A stretch of 64,000 bases of DNA, taken from positions 124,001 through 188,000 of the forward strand of contig BJUU01000003.1 of the NCBI GenBank assembly GCA_007988785.1, given 5' to 3'. A model generated the notes under the pieces. That model ran no database searches, had not been told where the DNA came from, and saw nothing but the letters and a program-made list of their open reading frames with translations. Below are positions 43,537-52,464 of this stretch, piece by piece; the first letter of the stretch is position 1; each line of letters opens with the position of its first letter. The DNA is from Agrococcus baldri. GTDB lineage: Bacteria; Actinomycetota; Actinomycetes; Actinomycetales; Microbacteriaceae. The translations under genes were made by a program, and so were the position numbers.

Positions 43537-44903
43537 GCGTCGTCCGGCTTCGCCATCGGGTTGCGGATGCGTCCGTCCGGCAGGCGATCGGGCGTCAGAT
43601 CGACCGTGGTCGCCTGCGACCAGTCGGTCGGCAGCTCGCGCGTCGGCTGCGGCTTGGGGTGCCGCTGCTCGTAGAGCCTGGTCGCCTCGACGATCCACGG
43701 CGCCACGACGTCCTCCGGCCGCCGCTGCTTCGGCACGGGGAGCGTGAAGAGCTGCTCCTCCGTGAGCGGCGGGGTCGGGGCATCGCTCACCGGCGAGTAG
43801 GGCAGGTGGCCGGTGACCACGAAGCGATCGTCGTCGGCGTCGATCGCGAGCGTGCCGCCCGCCAGCCTGGCGCGCTCATGCATGCCGGCGATGCCGCGGC
43901 CCGCGGGCTGCAGCGCGGCGCGGTCGGCGATGGGGGAGGAGACCGCGAAGCTCAGGCCCGGCCCCGTCCAGGTGAGGCTGACCAGGATGTCGACGTCCGT
44001 GCCGCCGTGGCGGAGCGCGTTCGTGAGGCTCTCCTGCACGATGCGGTAGGCGGCGATGTCGGCGACGGTCGAGAGGTGCCCGCGGGCGCCGACGTCGAGC
44101 AGCGTCACCGTCGGGCCGGCCGAGCGCACCTGCGCGACCAGCGCGGGGATGTCGGCGCTGGTCGCCTGCGGCCGGCGCGCGTCGTCGTCGACGCGCTCGA
44201 GCAGCTGCCGCACCTCGACCAGCGCCAGCCTGGCGGTGTCGCTGATCGTCGTGAGGACCGGGTCGATGCGCTCCGGATGCTCCTTGTGGCTCAGGCGCAG
44301 GCCCTCGGCCTGGGCGGCGAGCACCGCGAGCGAGTGCGCCATCACGTCGTGGAAGTCGTGGGTGAGGTCGGCGCGCAGCCGCTCGTCCCGCAGCTCGCTC
44401 TCGACGACGGTGGTGCGGGCGACGGCGGCGTCCTTCGCCTGCTCGGCCCGCAGCGCGTCGCGCAGCGCGCGGGCTCCCAGCGCGCAGCCCCAGATGACCA
44501 TCAGCACGCACCAGCCGAAGAACGTACCCTGCGGCGAGATCCCCCAGCTCGCCAGGACGAGGGCCGTCAGCAGCCCGACCGGGATGCCCAGGAAGGCCCC
44601 GGATCGCAGCGACGGAGCGCAGTAGGCCGCGACCATGGCGGCCGACAGCACGATCAGCAGCGTCCACCAGCCTGTGCGTGGGCAGAACGCGACGGCGAGG
44701 AGCGCGCCGGCCGCCGCTGGCAGCAGCGACCACCAGGGGAATCGCATCGCGATGCTGAGGCCCGCAGCGGCGAGCAGCATCGCGAACAGGCCGATCGGGC
44801 CGTCGTCCATGCCCTCGGCCAGCAACGAGCCGAGCACCAGCACGGCGCCTGCTGCGGCGGGCACCCACGGTGCGATGCGCCGTGCCCAGGCTGTGATGCT
44901 CAT
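43533..44903 (-). CDS. Sensor histidine kinase with C-terminal extension (NarL/DesK type)
   Basis: A 456-residue kinase. Roughly five or six membrane segments (residues ~10-145) are followed by H185 in THDFHDVMAHSL, where FHD replaces the more usual LHD, and an ATPase domain (SLTNALRHGGTDVD, GRGIAGMHERARL). After the ATPase core a ~90-residue proline- and charge-rich tail (from ~SPVSDAPTPPLTEEQ to NPMAKPDDA) is unlike its three NarL-type neighbours. It may dock a partner. Confidence 0.9.
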   Translation of the reverse strand: MSITAWARRIAPWVPAAAGAVLVLGSLLAEGMDDGPIGLFAMLLAAAGLSIAMRFPWWSLLPAAAGALLAVAFCPRTGWWTLLIVLSAAMVAAYCAPSLRSGAFLGIPVGLLTALVLASWGISPQGTFFGWCVLMVIWGCALGARALRDALRAEQAKDAAVARTTVVESELRDERLRADLTHDFHDVMAHSLAVLAAQAEGLRLSHKEHPERIDPVLTTISDTARLALVEVRQLLERVDDDARRPQATSADIPALVAQVRSAGPTVTLLDVGARGHLSTVADIAAYRIVQESLTNALRHGGTDVDILVSLTWTGPGLSFAVSSPIADRAALQPAGRGIAGMHERARLAGGTLAIDADDDRFVVTGHLPYSPVSDAPTPPLTEEQLFTLPVPKQRRPEDVVAPWIVEATRLYEQRHPKPQPTRELPTDWSQATTVDLTPDRLPDGRIRNPMAKPDDA

Positions 44904-45123
44904 GCGCTCAGGCTAGGCCGGTGCACCCGGCCGGTGCACCGCATCCGCCCCCATCTCGTCCCGAAGGAGGAGCCGCACCGACAGTGCGGAGGGCAGTCGT
45001 TGCGCGATCGTGACTGTCCGGAGACAGGGTTTTCGCTGTGCGCGGGCTAGGTTGGAGCACACGCACGCTCAGCGCAGAGCCGCGGGTGCGTGCGAACATT
45101 CCCAGAAGGAAAGGTCCAGCACC

Positions 45124-46797
45124 GTGATCTCACCCGCAAAGCGGCGTCTGCTCGCCGGTCTCGCCGGCGCCGCAGCCATGACGCTCGTGCTCACCGGCTG
45201 CGTGCAGAGCCAGCGCGACGACACCGGCGAGAGCGAGGGCTCGGCAGAGCCCGGCGACGTCAACTCGACGTTCATCTTCGCCGGCTCGTCCGACCCCTCC
45301 GGCCTCGACCCGGCGTTCGCGAACGACGGCGAGTCGTTCCGCATCTCGCGCAACATCTTCGAGGGCCTCATCGGCGTCGAGCCCGGCACCGCCGACCCCG
45401 CGCCGCTGCTCGCCGAGAGCTGGGAGACGACCGAGGACGGCCTGTCGACCACGTTCAACCTGGTCTCCGACGTCACGTTCCACGACGGCACCGAGTTCAA
45501 CGCCGAAGCGGTCTGCACCAACTTCGAGCGCTGGTACAACTGGACGGGCATCGCGGCGACCGAGAGCCTCTCGTACTACTACGGCTCGCTCTTCGGCGGC
45601 TTCGCCGGCGACGAGAACGCGCTCTACGAGTCGTGCTCGGCCGACGACGAGCTCACGGCGACGGTCACCCTGACGCGCCCGTTCTCGGGCTTCGTCCCCG
45701 CGCTGTCGCTGCCGTCCTTCGCCATGCAGAGCCCGACCGCCATGGAGGAGTACGGGGCGGATGACGTGGGCGGCTCGGAGGAGGCACCGGAGTACAGCGA
45801 GTACGCCGAGGCCCACCCGACCGGCACCGGCCCCTTCATGTTCGAGTCGTGGAACCCCGGCAGCGAGGTCGTGCTGCAGGCCTACCCCGACTACTGGGGC
45901 GAGCAGGGCCAGGTGCAGGAGGTCGTCTTCCGCGTGATCGACGATCCGACCGCGCGCCGGCAGGCGCTCGAGGCGGGCGACATCGACGGCTACGACCTGG
46001 TCGCGCCGGCCGACACGGCAGCGCTCGAGGACGCGGGCTTCAACGTCATGCAGCGCGACCCGTTCACGGTGCTCTACCTGGGCTTCAACCAGCAGGTCGA
46101 GGAGCTGCAGGACCCGCTGGTGCGCGAGGCCATCGCCCACGCGATCGACCGCGACGCGCTCGTCACGCAGGTGCTGCCTGAGGGCACCGAGAACGCGACG
46201 CAGTTCATCCCGCCGGTCGTCAACGGCTACAACGACTCGGTCACGACCTACGACTACGACCCCGAGCGGGCGCAGGAGCTGCTCGCCGAGGCGGGCTACG
46301 AGGACGGGCTGGAGCTGACGTTCAACTACCCGGTGAACATCTCGCGGCCGTACATGCCGAACCCGGAGGAGATCTTCGTGGCGCTCTCGGGCCAGCTCGA
46401 GCAGGTCGGGATCACCGTGAACCCGGTCGCCGACGAGTGGGTCGACTACCTCGACCGCATCCAGGGCAGCGCCGACCACGGCATCCACCTGCTGGGCTGG
46501 ACGGGCGACTACAACGACACCGACAACTTCGTCGGCGTCTTCTTCGGCACCCAGGGCAACGAGTGGGGCTTCGACAACCCCGAGCTCTTCCAGGCGCTCG
46601 CCGAGGCCCGCCAGATCCCCGACATGGAGGAGGCGGGCGCCCGCTACCAGGAGATCAACGAGCAGATCGCCGAGTTCATCCCCGGTGTGCCGCTCGCGCA
46701 CCCGGCGCCGTCGCTGGCGTTCAACCCGCGCGTGACCTCCTACCCGGCAAGCCCCGTCAACGACGAGGTGTACAACATGATCGAGCTGAGCGAGTAG
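45124..46797 (+). CDS. Peptide ABC transporter substrate-binding lipoprotein
   Basis: A 557-residue extracytoplasmic receptor of the DppA/OppA (SBP_bac_5) family. The signal peptide has lipobox LTGC, cysteine 26 being lipidated. The mature part has FIFAGSSDPSGLDPAFA, SRNIFEGLIG, PLLAESWETTEDGL and DVTFHDGTEFNAEAV, all family blocks. It should bind peptides or similar solutes for the permeases that follow after 121 bases. AGAAGGAAAGG lies upstream of the GTG. Confidence 0.93.
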   Translation: MISPAKRRLLAGLAGAAAMTLVLTGCVQSQRDDTGESEGSAEPGDVNSTFIFAGSSDPSGLDPAFANDGESFRISRNIFEGLIGVEPGTADPAPLLAESWETTEDGLSTTFNLVSDVTFHDGTEFNAEAVCTNFERWYNWTGIAATESLSYYYGSLFGGFAGDENALYESCSADDELTATVTLTRPFSGFVPALSLPSFAMQSPTAMEEYGADDVGGSEEAPEYSEYAEAHPTGTGPFMFESWNPGSEVVLQAYPDYWGEQGQVQEVVFRVIDDPTARRQALEAGDIDGYDLVAPADTAALEDAGFNVMQRDPFTVLYLGFNQQVEELQDPLVREAIAHAIDRDALVTQVLPEGTENATQFIPPVVNGYNDSVTTYDYDPERAQELLAEAGYEDGLELTFNYPVNISRPYMPNPEEIFVALSGQLEQVGITVNPVADEWVDYLDRIQGSADHGIHLLGWTGDYNDTDNFVGVFFGTQGNEWGFDNPELFQALAEARQIPDMEEAGARYQEINEQIAEFIPGVPLAHPAPSLAFNPRVTSYPASPVNDEVYNMIELSE

Positions 46798-46918
46798 TCT
46801 CGGCAGGTCTCGGATGCCGTGGGGCGGTCACGTCCCACGGCATCCGGCACGATCGGCCTCGGCCCGCTCGACGCGCGCCGACCGCCAACACTGAGCCCGC
46901 CCCCGACGGAGAGACGAC

Positions 46919-47923
46919 GTGCTGCGAACCATCGGCAGACGCCTGCTGCTGCTGATCCCGACCCTGTTCGGCCTGACCGTGCTGCTGTTCTTCTGGGTGC
47001 GGGCGCTGCCCGGCGGCCCGGCCGCGGCGCTGCTGGGCGAGCGCGCCACACCAGAGGCGATCGAGCGCATCAACGAGGCCTACGGCTTCAACAGGCCGCT
47101 GCCCGAGCAGTACATCACCTGGCTCGGCAGGCTGCTGCAGGGCGACTTCGGCAACTCGATCGAGACCCGCAGGCCGGTGCTCGAGGAGTTCGCCAACCGC
47201 TTCCCGGCCACGCTCGAGCTGTCGGTGCTCGCGCTGCTCATCGCCGTGGGCATCGGCATCCCGCTCGGCTACTGGGCCGCGCGCCACCACGGCAGGCTGC
47301 TCGACCACCTCTCGGTGGGCGCGAGCCTGCTGGGCATCACCATCCCCGTCTTCTTCCTCGCCTTCATGCTCAAGTGGCTGTTCGCGGTGCAGCTCGGCTG
47401 GCTGCCGACCACCGGCAGGCAGGACAGGAGCGTCGATGCCACGCATGCCACCGGCTTCTACATCCTCGACGGCTTCCTGACCGGCGAGCTCGACGCATCC
47501 TGGAACGCCTTCATCCACCTGCTGCTGCCGGCGCTCGCGCTCGCCACGATCCCGCTGGCGATCATCGTGCGCATCACCCGCGCATCCGTGCTCGAGGTCG
47601 TGAACGCCGACTACGTGCGCACCGGCCGCGCCAAGGGCGTCTCGAAGCAGATCATCCGCAACCGCTTCGTGCTGCGCAACGCGATGCTGCCGGTCGTCAC
47701 CACCATCGGCCTGCAGGCGGGCCTGCTGATCTCCGGCGCCGTGCTCACCGAGACCGTCTTCGCCTTCCCGGGCATCGGCGCGTTCCTCGCCAACGCGATC
47801 TTCGCGCGCGACTTCCCGGTGCTGCAGGGCTTCGTGCTCTTCATCGCCATCGCCTACGCGCTGATCAACCTGCTCGTCGACATCTCCTACAGCTTCATCG
47901 ACCCGAGAGTGAGGATCCAGTGA
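46919..47923 (+). CDS. Peptide ABC transporter permease (DppB/OppB type)
   Basis: A 334-residue permease with six membrane segments. It opens RRLLLLIPTLFGLTVLLFFWVRALPGGP, the DppB signature, and carries the EAA-like loop VRTGRAKGVSKQIIRNRFVLRNAM that contacts the ATPase. GGAGAG precedes the GTG. Its stop overlaps the next permease by GTGA. Confidence 0.94.
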   Translation: MLRTIGRRLLLLIPTLFGLTVLLFFWVRALPGGPAAALLGERATPEAIERINEAYGFNRPLPEQYITWLGRLLQGDFGNSIETRRPVLEEFANRFPATLELSVLALLIAVGIGIPLGYWAARHHGRLLDHLSVGASLLGITIPVFFLAFMLKWLFAVQLGWLPTTGRQDRSVDATHATGFYILDGFLTGELDASWNAFIHLLLPALALATIPLAIIVRITRASVLEVVNADYVRTGRAKGVSKQIIRNRFVLRNAMLPVVTTIGLQAGLLISGAVLTETVFAFPGIGAFLANAIFARDFPVLQGFVLFIAIAYALINLLVDISYSFIDPRVRIQ

Positions 47924-48855
47924 GCGCCGCAGACGTCCTCCCCACCGCCTCCGGACCGGATGCCGGCGGCCCCGCCGCGCGCCGCAGCGGCAGCTTCTGG
48001 GGCGATGTGCTGCGCCGCGTGCGCCGCAACCCGGCGGCCTGGGTCGGCGCGGTCATCGTGCTGCTGTTCATCCTGGTCTCGATCCTCGCGCCGCTGCTCG
48101 CGCCCTACCCCGAGCTCGCGACGCCCGGCCGCGAGCACCTGCGGCCCACCTCGCTGCCCGGCATCGGCGAGGTGCCCGAGTTCCCGCTCGGCATCGACCG
48201 CTTCGGCGGCGACGTGCTCTCGAAGCTCATCTGGGGCGCGCAGGCGTCGCTCATCATCGGCGTCGTGTCGACCTTCTTCGGCCTGCTCGGCGGCATGGTG
48301 CTGGGCGCCCTCGCCGGCGCCTTCGGCGGCTGGGTCGACAGCGTCATCATGCGCTTCGTCGACATCCTGCTCTCGGTGCCGCACCTGCTGCTGGCCGTCT
48401 CGATCGCCGCGATCCTGGGCCGCACGCCGCTCGCGATCATGATCGCCATCGGCGTCGCGCAGGTGCCGATCTTCGCGCGCCTGCTGCGCTCGTCGATGCT
48501 GGGGCAGCGCGGTGCCGACTACGTGCTCGCCGCCCGCACGCTCGGCCTCGGCACCGGGCGCATCACGATGTCGCACCTGCTGCCGAACTCGGTCGGGCCG
48601 GTGATCGTGCAGGCGACGCTGACGCTCGCGACCGCCGTCATCGACGCGGCGGCGCTGTCGTTCCTCGGCCTCGGCGGCGGTCGCCCCGAGACCGCCGAGT
48701 GGGGGCGCATGCTCACCTACGCGCAGAACGAGCTCGCGATCGCGCCCACCCTGGCGTTCCTGCCGGGCATCTGCATCATGATCACCGCGCTCGGCTTCAC
48801 GCTGCTGGGCGAGTCGCTGCGCGAGGCGATGGACCCGCGCACGCGCAAGCGGTAG
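47920..48855 (+). CDS. Peptide ABC transporter permease (DppC/OppC type)
   Basis: A 311-residue permease. A ~30-residue cytoplasmic N-terminus is followed by RRNPAAWVGAVIVLLFILVSILAPLLAPY, the FPLGIDRFGGDVLSKLIWGAQASL block and the EAA loop DYVLAARTLGLGTGRITMSHLLPN. It forms a heterodimer with the preceding permease. The expected ATPase gene is not next in the operon but convergent at 48980-50644. Confidence 0.94.
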   Translation: MSAADVLPTASGPDAGGPAARRSGSFWGDVLRRVRRNPAAWVGAVIVLLFILVSILAPLLAPYPELATPGREHLRPTSLPGIGEVPEFPLGIDRFGGDVLSKLIWGAQASLIIGVVSTFFGLLGGMVLGALAGAFGGWVDSVIMRFVDILLSVPHLLLAVSIAAILGRTPLAIMIAIGVAQVPIFARLLRSSMLGQRGADYVLAARTLGLGTGRITMSHLLPNSVGPVIVQATLTLATAVIDAAALSFLGLGGGRPETAEWGRMLTYAQNELAIAPTLAFLPGICIMITALGFTLLGESLREAMDPRTRKR

Positions 48856-48867
48856 CCCACGCCCGTC

Positions 48868-48968
48868 GGTCGAGGAGCGCGCGGCGCAGCCGCACGCGTC
48901 ACGAGGCCCGGGCCGTCGCCTGCGGTCTCGTGACGACCGCGAGCCTGCGGCCCGCGGCCTCCTCAACC
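48868..48968. repeat. REP-like palindromic pair between convergent transporter genes
   Basis: Copy 2 (48868-48904) shares both flanks, GGTCGAGGAGCGC and ACGCGTCACGA, with the element at 1565-1602. A reversed relative (48924-48968) reads GGTTGAGGAGGCC...GTCACGAGACC on the minus strand. Head-to-head copies could fold into a long hairpin and end transcription from both sides. Confidence 0.65.
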
Positions 48969-48979
48969 GACGGCGAGGG

Positions 48980-50644
48980 TCAGCTGGCGATCTTCAGCTC
49001 GTTGCCCGGGATCGACGCGAGCAGCGTGCGCGTGTACGGGTCGCGCGGGTTCGTGAAGATCTCCTCCGAGGTCGCCGCCTCGACGAGCCTGCCGTCCTGC
49101 ATCACGGCCACGTAGTCGCTGATGAGGCGCACGACGGCGAGGTCGTGCGAGATGAACAGGTAGCTCAGCCCGAGCTCCTGCTGCAGCTCGCCCAGCAGCC
49201 GCAGGATCTGATCCTGCACGAGCACGTCGAGCGCCGAGACCGGCTCGTCGCAGACGATCACGTCGGGCTTGAGCGCGAGCGCGCGCGCGATCGCGACGCG
49301 CTGCCGCTGGCCGCCCGAGAGCTCTGAGGGGTAGCGGCGCGCCATGTCGCTCGGCAGCGCCACCTGGTCGAGCAGCTCGCGCACGCGCTGCTGCCGCTCG
49401 GTCTTCGATCCCTTGCCGTAGAACGACAGCGGCTCCTCGATGATGCGCTCGATCGTGAACATCGGGTTGAGCGACGAGTACGGGTCCTGGAACACCGGCT
49501 GCACCCGCTGGCGGAACTCGCGCTGCTCGGCGCGCGAGAGCGCGAAGACGTCCTTGCCCTCGAAGCGCACGGTGCCGCTCGTCGGCGCGAAGGCCTTCAG
49601 CAGCATGCGGGCCGTGGTCGTCTTGCCGGAGCCCGACTCGCCCACGATCGAGACGGTCGTGCCGCGCGGCACCTTGAGGGAGACCTCGTCGACGGCCCTG
49701 AACGGCTCGCGGCTGCCGCGGATCGGGAACTCCTTCGTCACGGCATCGAACTCGACGATCGTGTCGGGGGCCTGCGCGCCCGGCCCGGCCGGGGCATCCG
49801 CCGCCTCGCCCTTCGCGGTGAAGTCCTCCGGCCGCAGCCGCGCCATCGCGACCGACGGCGCCGCCTTGACGAGCGACTGCGTGTACGGGTGCTGGGGGTC
49901 CTCGAGGATCTGCTTCGCAGGGCCCTGCTCGACGACGCGGCCACGGTGCATGACGACGACGTGCTTGGCGCGCTCCGCGGCCAGCCCCAGGTCGTGCGTG
50001 ATGAGCAGCACCGAGGTGCCGAGCTCCTTCGTCATCGTGTCGAGCTGGTCGAGGATGGTGCGCTGCACGGTGACGTCGAGCGCGCTCGTCGGCTCGTCGG
50101 CGATCAGCAGCTGCGGGCGGCAGGCGAGGCCGATCGCGATGAGCGCGCGCTGGCGCATGCCGCCGGAGAACTCGTGCGGGTACTGCTTGGCGCGCGCCTC
50201 GGCGTCGGGCAGGCCGGCCGCCTCGAGCGTCTCGACCACCTTGCGGTCGACGTCCTTGCGCGTGGCGAGGCCGTGCGCCAGCAGCGTCTCGGCGACCTGC
50301 GTGCCGATCTTCGCGACCGGGTTGAGGTTCGACATCGGATCCTGCGGCACGAGCCCGATGCGGCGCCCGCGCACCGTGCGCAGCTTCGCCTCGCTGGCGC
50401 CCACCAGCTCCTCGCCCTCCAGGCGGATGCTGCCGGCCGTCACGCGCCCGTTGCCGGGCAGCAGGCCGATGACGGACATCGCGGTGGTGGACTTGCCGGA
50501 TCCCGACTCGCCGACGATGGCGAGCGTCTCGCCAGCGCCGATCGACAGGCTCGCCTCGTGCACGGCCGTCACCACGCCGTCCTGCGTGGTGAACTCGACC
50601 TTGAGTCCCGAGACCTCCAGCAGCGGCTTCTTCGCGTCGCTCAT
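48980..50644 (-). CDS. Peptide ABC transporter ATPase, fused two-domain (DppD-DppF)
   Basis: A 554-residue protein with two complete ATPase domains. The first (residues ~8-260) has GESGSGKSTTAMSV, FSGGMRQRALIAIGLA and LLIADEPTSALD. The second (~300-550) has GESGSGKTTTARML, LSGGQRQRVAIARALA and VIVCDEPVSALD. It should power the DppB/DppC permeases encoded convergently just upstream. ATG 50644 is chosen over an ATG three codons earlier. Being on the opposite strand, its dosage is controlled separately from its partners. Confidence 0.93.
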   Translation of the reverse strand: MSDAKKPLLEVSGLKVEFTTQDGVVTAVHEASLSIGAGETLAIVGESGSGKSTTAMSVIGLLPGNGRVTAGSIRLEGEELVGASEAKLRTVRGRRIGLVPQDPMSNLNPVAKIGTQVAETLLAHGLATRKDVDRKVVETLEAAGLPDAEARAKQYPHEFSGGMRQRALIAIGLACRPQLLIADEPTSALDVTVQRTILDQLDTMTKELGTSVLLITHDLGLAAERAKHVVVMHRGRVVEQGPAKQILEDPQHPYTQSLVKAAPSVAMARLRPEDFTAKGEAADAPAGPGAQAPDTIVEFDAVTKEFPIRGSREPFRAVDEVSLKVPRGTTVSIVGESGSGKTTTARMLLKAFAPTSGTVRFEGKDVFALSRAEQREFRQRVQPVFQDPYSSLNPMFTIERIIEEPLSFYGKGSKTERQQRVRELLDQVALPSDMARRYPSELSGGQRQRVAIARALALKPDVIVCDEPVSALDVLVQDQILRLLGELQQELGLSYLFISHDLAVVRLISDYVAVMQDGRLVEAATSEEIFTNPRDPYTRTLLASIPGNELKIAS

Positions 50645-50682
50645 GGCGACCATCCTGCCCTGTCGGGCGGCAAAACGACGAC

Positions 50683-51636
50683 TCAGCGCACCTGCAGCAC
50701 GAGCTTGCCCCGCACGTGGCCGCCCTGCAGCTCGGCGAACGCCTCGTGCACCCGCTCGAGCGGGTACACCCGCTGCACCTCGACGCGCACGTCGCCGGCG
50801 TCGATCAGCCGGCCGATGATGCCGAGGTTCGAGCCGTCCGACTCCACCTTCACCGAGGAGGCGCGCATGCCCCGCTCCGCGGCGGCGGATGCGTAGTCGG
50901 GCCAGGAGCCGGTGGGCACGTTGAGGTAGAGGCCGCCGTGCTTCAGCACGTCGAGCGAGCGCGTGCCGGTGTCGTCCGCCACGTTGCCGATCAGGTCGAC
51001 GACCACGTCGACCTTCTGCAGCGCGTCCTCGAAGCGCTCGCTGCGGTAGTCGACGACCTCGTCGGCGCCGAGCCCGCGCACGAACTCGACGTTGCGCTCC
51101 GAGACCGTGGTGGCGACGTGCGCGCCGAAGTACTTCGCGAACTGCACCGCGAAGTGGCCGACGCCGCCCGCGCCCGCGTGGATGAGGATGCGCTGACCCG
51201 CGCGCGCCTTCGCGACCCGCACCACCGCATCCCAGGCGGTGAGCGCCGCGCAGGGCACTGCCGCGGCCTCCTCGAAGCTCAGCGACTCGGGCTTGGGGGC
51301 GAGCGCGAGGCTCGGCACCACGGCCCGCTCGGCGTAGCCGCCGCGCGTGCGCCAGTGGTTGACGGCGCCGAACACGGCGTCGCCGGGCTGCACGTCGTGC
51401 GCCTCGTAGGGCGCCTCGGCGACGATGCCAGCGACGTCGCCGCCGGGGATCCAGGGCAGCAGCGGCTCGACGGCCTTCGCCGCGCCCTTGCCGATCACGG
51501 TCTTGAAGTCGATCGGGTTCATGCCGGCCGCGTGGACGTCGACGAGCACCTCGGTGCCGAGCTTGATGGGAGCCTCGATCTCCCCGATCTCGACTCCATC
51601 GGTCGGGCCGAACTCCCGCACCAGCACTGCTCGCAT
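50683..51636 (-). CDS. Zinc-free quinone oxidoreductase (MDR family)
   Basis: A 317-residue NADPH-dependent medium-chain reductase: EVLVDVHAAGMNPIDFK, PWIPGGDVAGIV, AGAGGVGHFAVQFAKYFGA (NADPH Rossmann fold) and the C-terminal VHEAFAELQGGHVRGKLVL. No zinc-ligand pattern is seen. It likely reduces quinones or enones. AGGAGG precedes the ATG by seven bases. It starts the leftward transcript that may continue into the ATPase gene, 38 bases downstream. Confidence 0.9.
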   Translation of the reverse strand: MRAVLVREFGPTDGVEIGEIEAPIKLGTEVLVDVHAAGMNPIDFKTVIGKGAAKAVEPLLPWIPGGDVAGIVAEAPYEAHDVQPGDAVFGAVNHWRTRGGYAERAVVPSLALAPKPESLSFEEAAAVPCAALTAWDAVVRVAKARAGQRILIHAGAGGVGHFAVQFAKYFGAHVATTVSERNVEFVRGLGADEVVDYRSERFEDALQKVDVVVDLIGNVADDTGTRSLDVLKHGGLYLNVPTGSWPDYASAAAERGMRASSVKVESDGSNLGIIGRLIDAGDVRVEVQRVYPLERVHEAFAELQGGHVRGKLVLQVR

Positions 51637-51723
51637 CGCACGTCCTCCTGATTCGCCTCGACGGTAGCGCACGCGTGTGACGCGCAGATGTCCGGATGAC
51701 GACGTGTGACGGCCGCCCGCGGC

Positions 51724-51729
51724 TACAGT
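51724..51729 (+). promoter_or_regulatory. -10 hexamer TACAGT of leaderless DUF998-like gene
   Basis: TACAGT is followed by six bases and the GTG at 51736, with no ribosome site. It sits 87 bases from the divergent quinone oxidoreductase start. Confidence 0.45.
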
Positions 51730-51735
51730 GCTCGT

Positions 51736-52452
51736 GTGCTCCAGCGCCCCTCCGCGACCGCCCCCGGCGGCATCGTCATCGCCGACATCGCCGTCGCCGC
51801 GCTCGCCGCGGTGAGCCTGCTCGCGGGCGCGGTCGTCATCGGCCAGGCGCGCGCCTCGCTCGACGTCTTCCTCTACATCTCCGAGCTCGGAGCGCTCGGG
51901 ATGCCGACCGCCTCGCAGTTCCAGGTGGGCTTCGTGCTGGTCGTCGCGGGCATCCTGCTGGTCGCGGTGGTGGTGCGCGACGTGCGCACGCGGCTGCCGC
52001 TGCTGCGCGGCGTGGCCCCCGCTGCCGCGCTGGTCGCCGCCGCTGCGCTGTTCCTGGTCGCCGCGGCCGTGCCCTGCTCCTCCGGCTGCCCCTCGCTGCT
52101 GACCGATGCGGCGCAGTGGCGCGACTGGGTGCACATCGTGGCGGCCGTGCTCGCCTTCGTCGCCGGCTGCCTCGCGATGCTGCAGTTCGCCACCGCGCGC
52201 GACCGCTGGCTCGCGCGCCTGTCGACCGCGGGCGGCATCACGGTCGGCGTGGTCGCGGCGACCGGCGGCATCATCTCGCTCGCGCGCGGCAACACCGACA
52301 TCGGATCGACCCTCGAGTACGTCGCGGCAGCCATCGGCATCGTCTGGATGCTCGCCATGCTGATCGTGCACGCGCTCCCCGCCCCCGGATCTCAACGGCC
52401 ATCCGCGCTCGATGTGTCGCTCACGAGCACATCGGTCCCGAATGGCCGTTGA
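51736..52452 (+). CDS. DUF998-like six-helix membrane protein
   Basis: A 238-residue membrane protein with six to seven hydrophobic segments: IADIAVAALAAVSLLAGAVVIG, VGFVLVVAGILLVAVVV, AAALVAAAALFLVAAAVPCSSGCPS, VHIVAAVLAFVAGCLAMLQFA and others. The CSSGCP pair and VHIVAA block fit DUF998 proteins, whose function is unknown. The last ~20 residues are encoded inside a palindromic element, so the C-terminus is probably recent. Confidence 0.75.
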   Translation: MLQRPSATAPGGIVIADIAVAALAAVSLLAGAVVIGQARASLDVFLYISELGALGMPTASQFQVGFVLVVAGILLVAVVVRDVRTRLPLLRGVAPAAALVAAAALFLVAAAVPCSSGCPSLLTDAAQWRDWVHIVAAVLAFVAGCLAMLQFATARDRWLARLSTAGGITVGVVAATGGIISLARGNTDIGSTLEYVAAAIGIVWMLAMLIVHALPAPGSQRPSALDVSLTSTSVPNGR

Positions 52453-52455
52453 GAT
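52389..52455. repeat. Palindromic element over the DUF998-like stop codon
   Basis: Outer arms ATCTCAACGGCCAT (52389-52402) and ATGGCCGTTGAGAT (52442-52455) are perfect. Inner arms CGATGTG / CACATCG nest inside. The DUF998-like stop lies in the right arm. It resembles a small mobile palindrome that also serves as terminator. Confidence 0.75.
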
Positions 52456-52464
52456 GCCGGCGGG

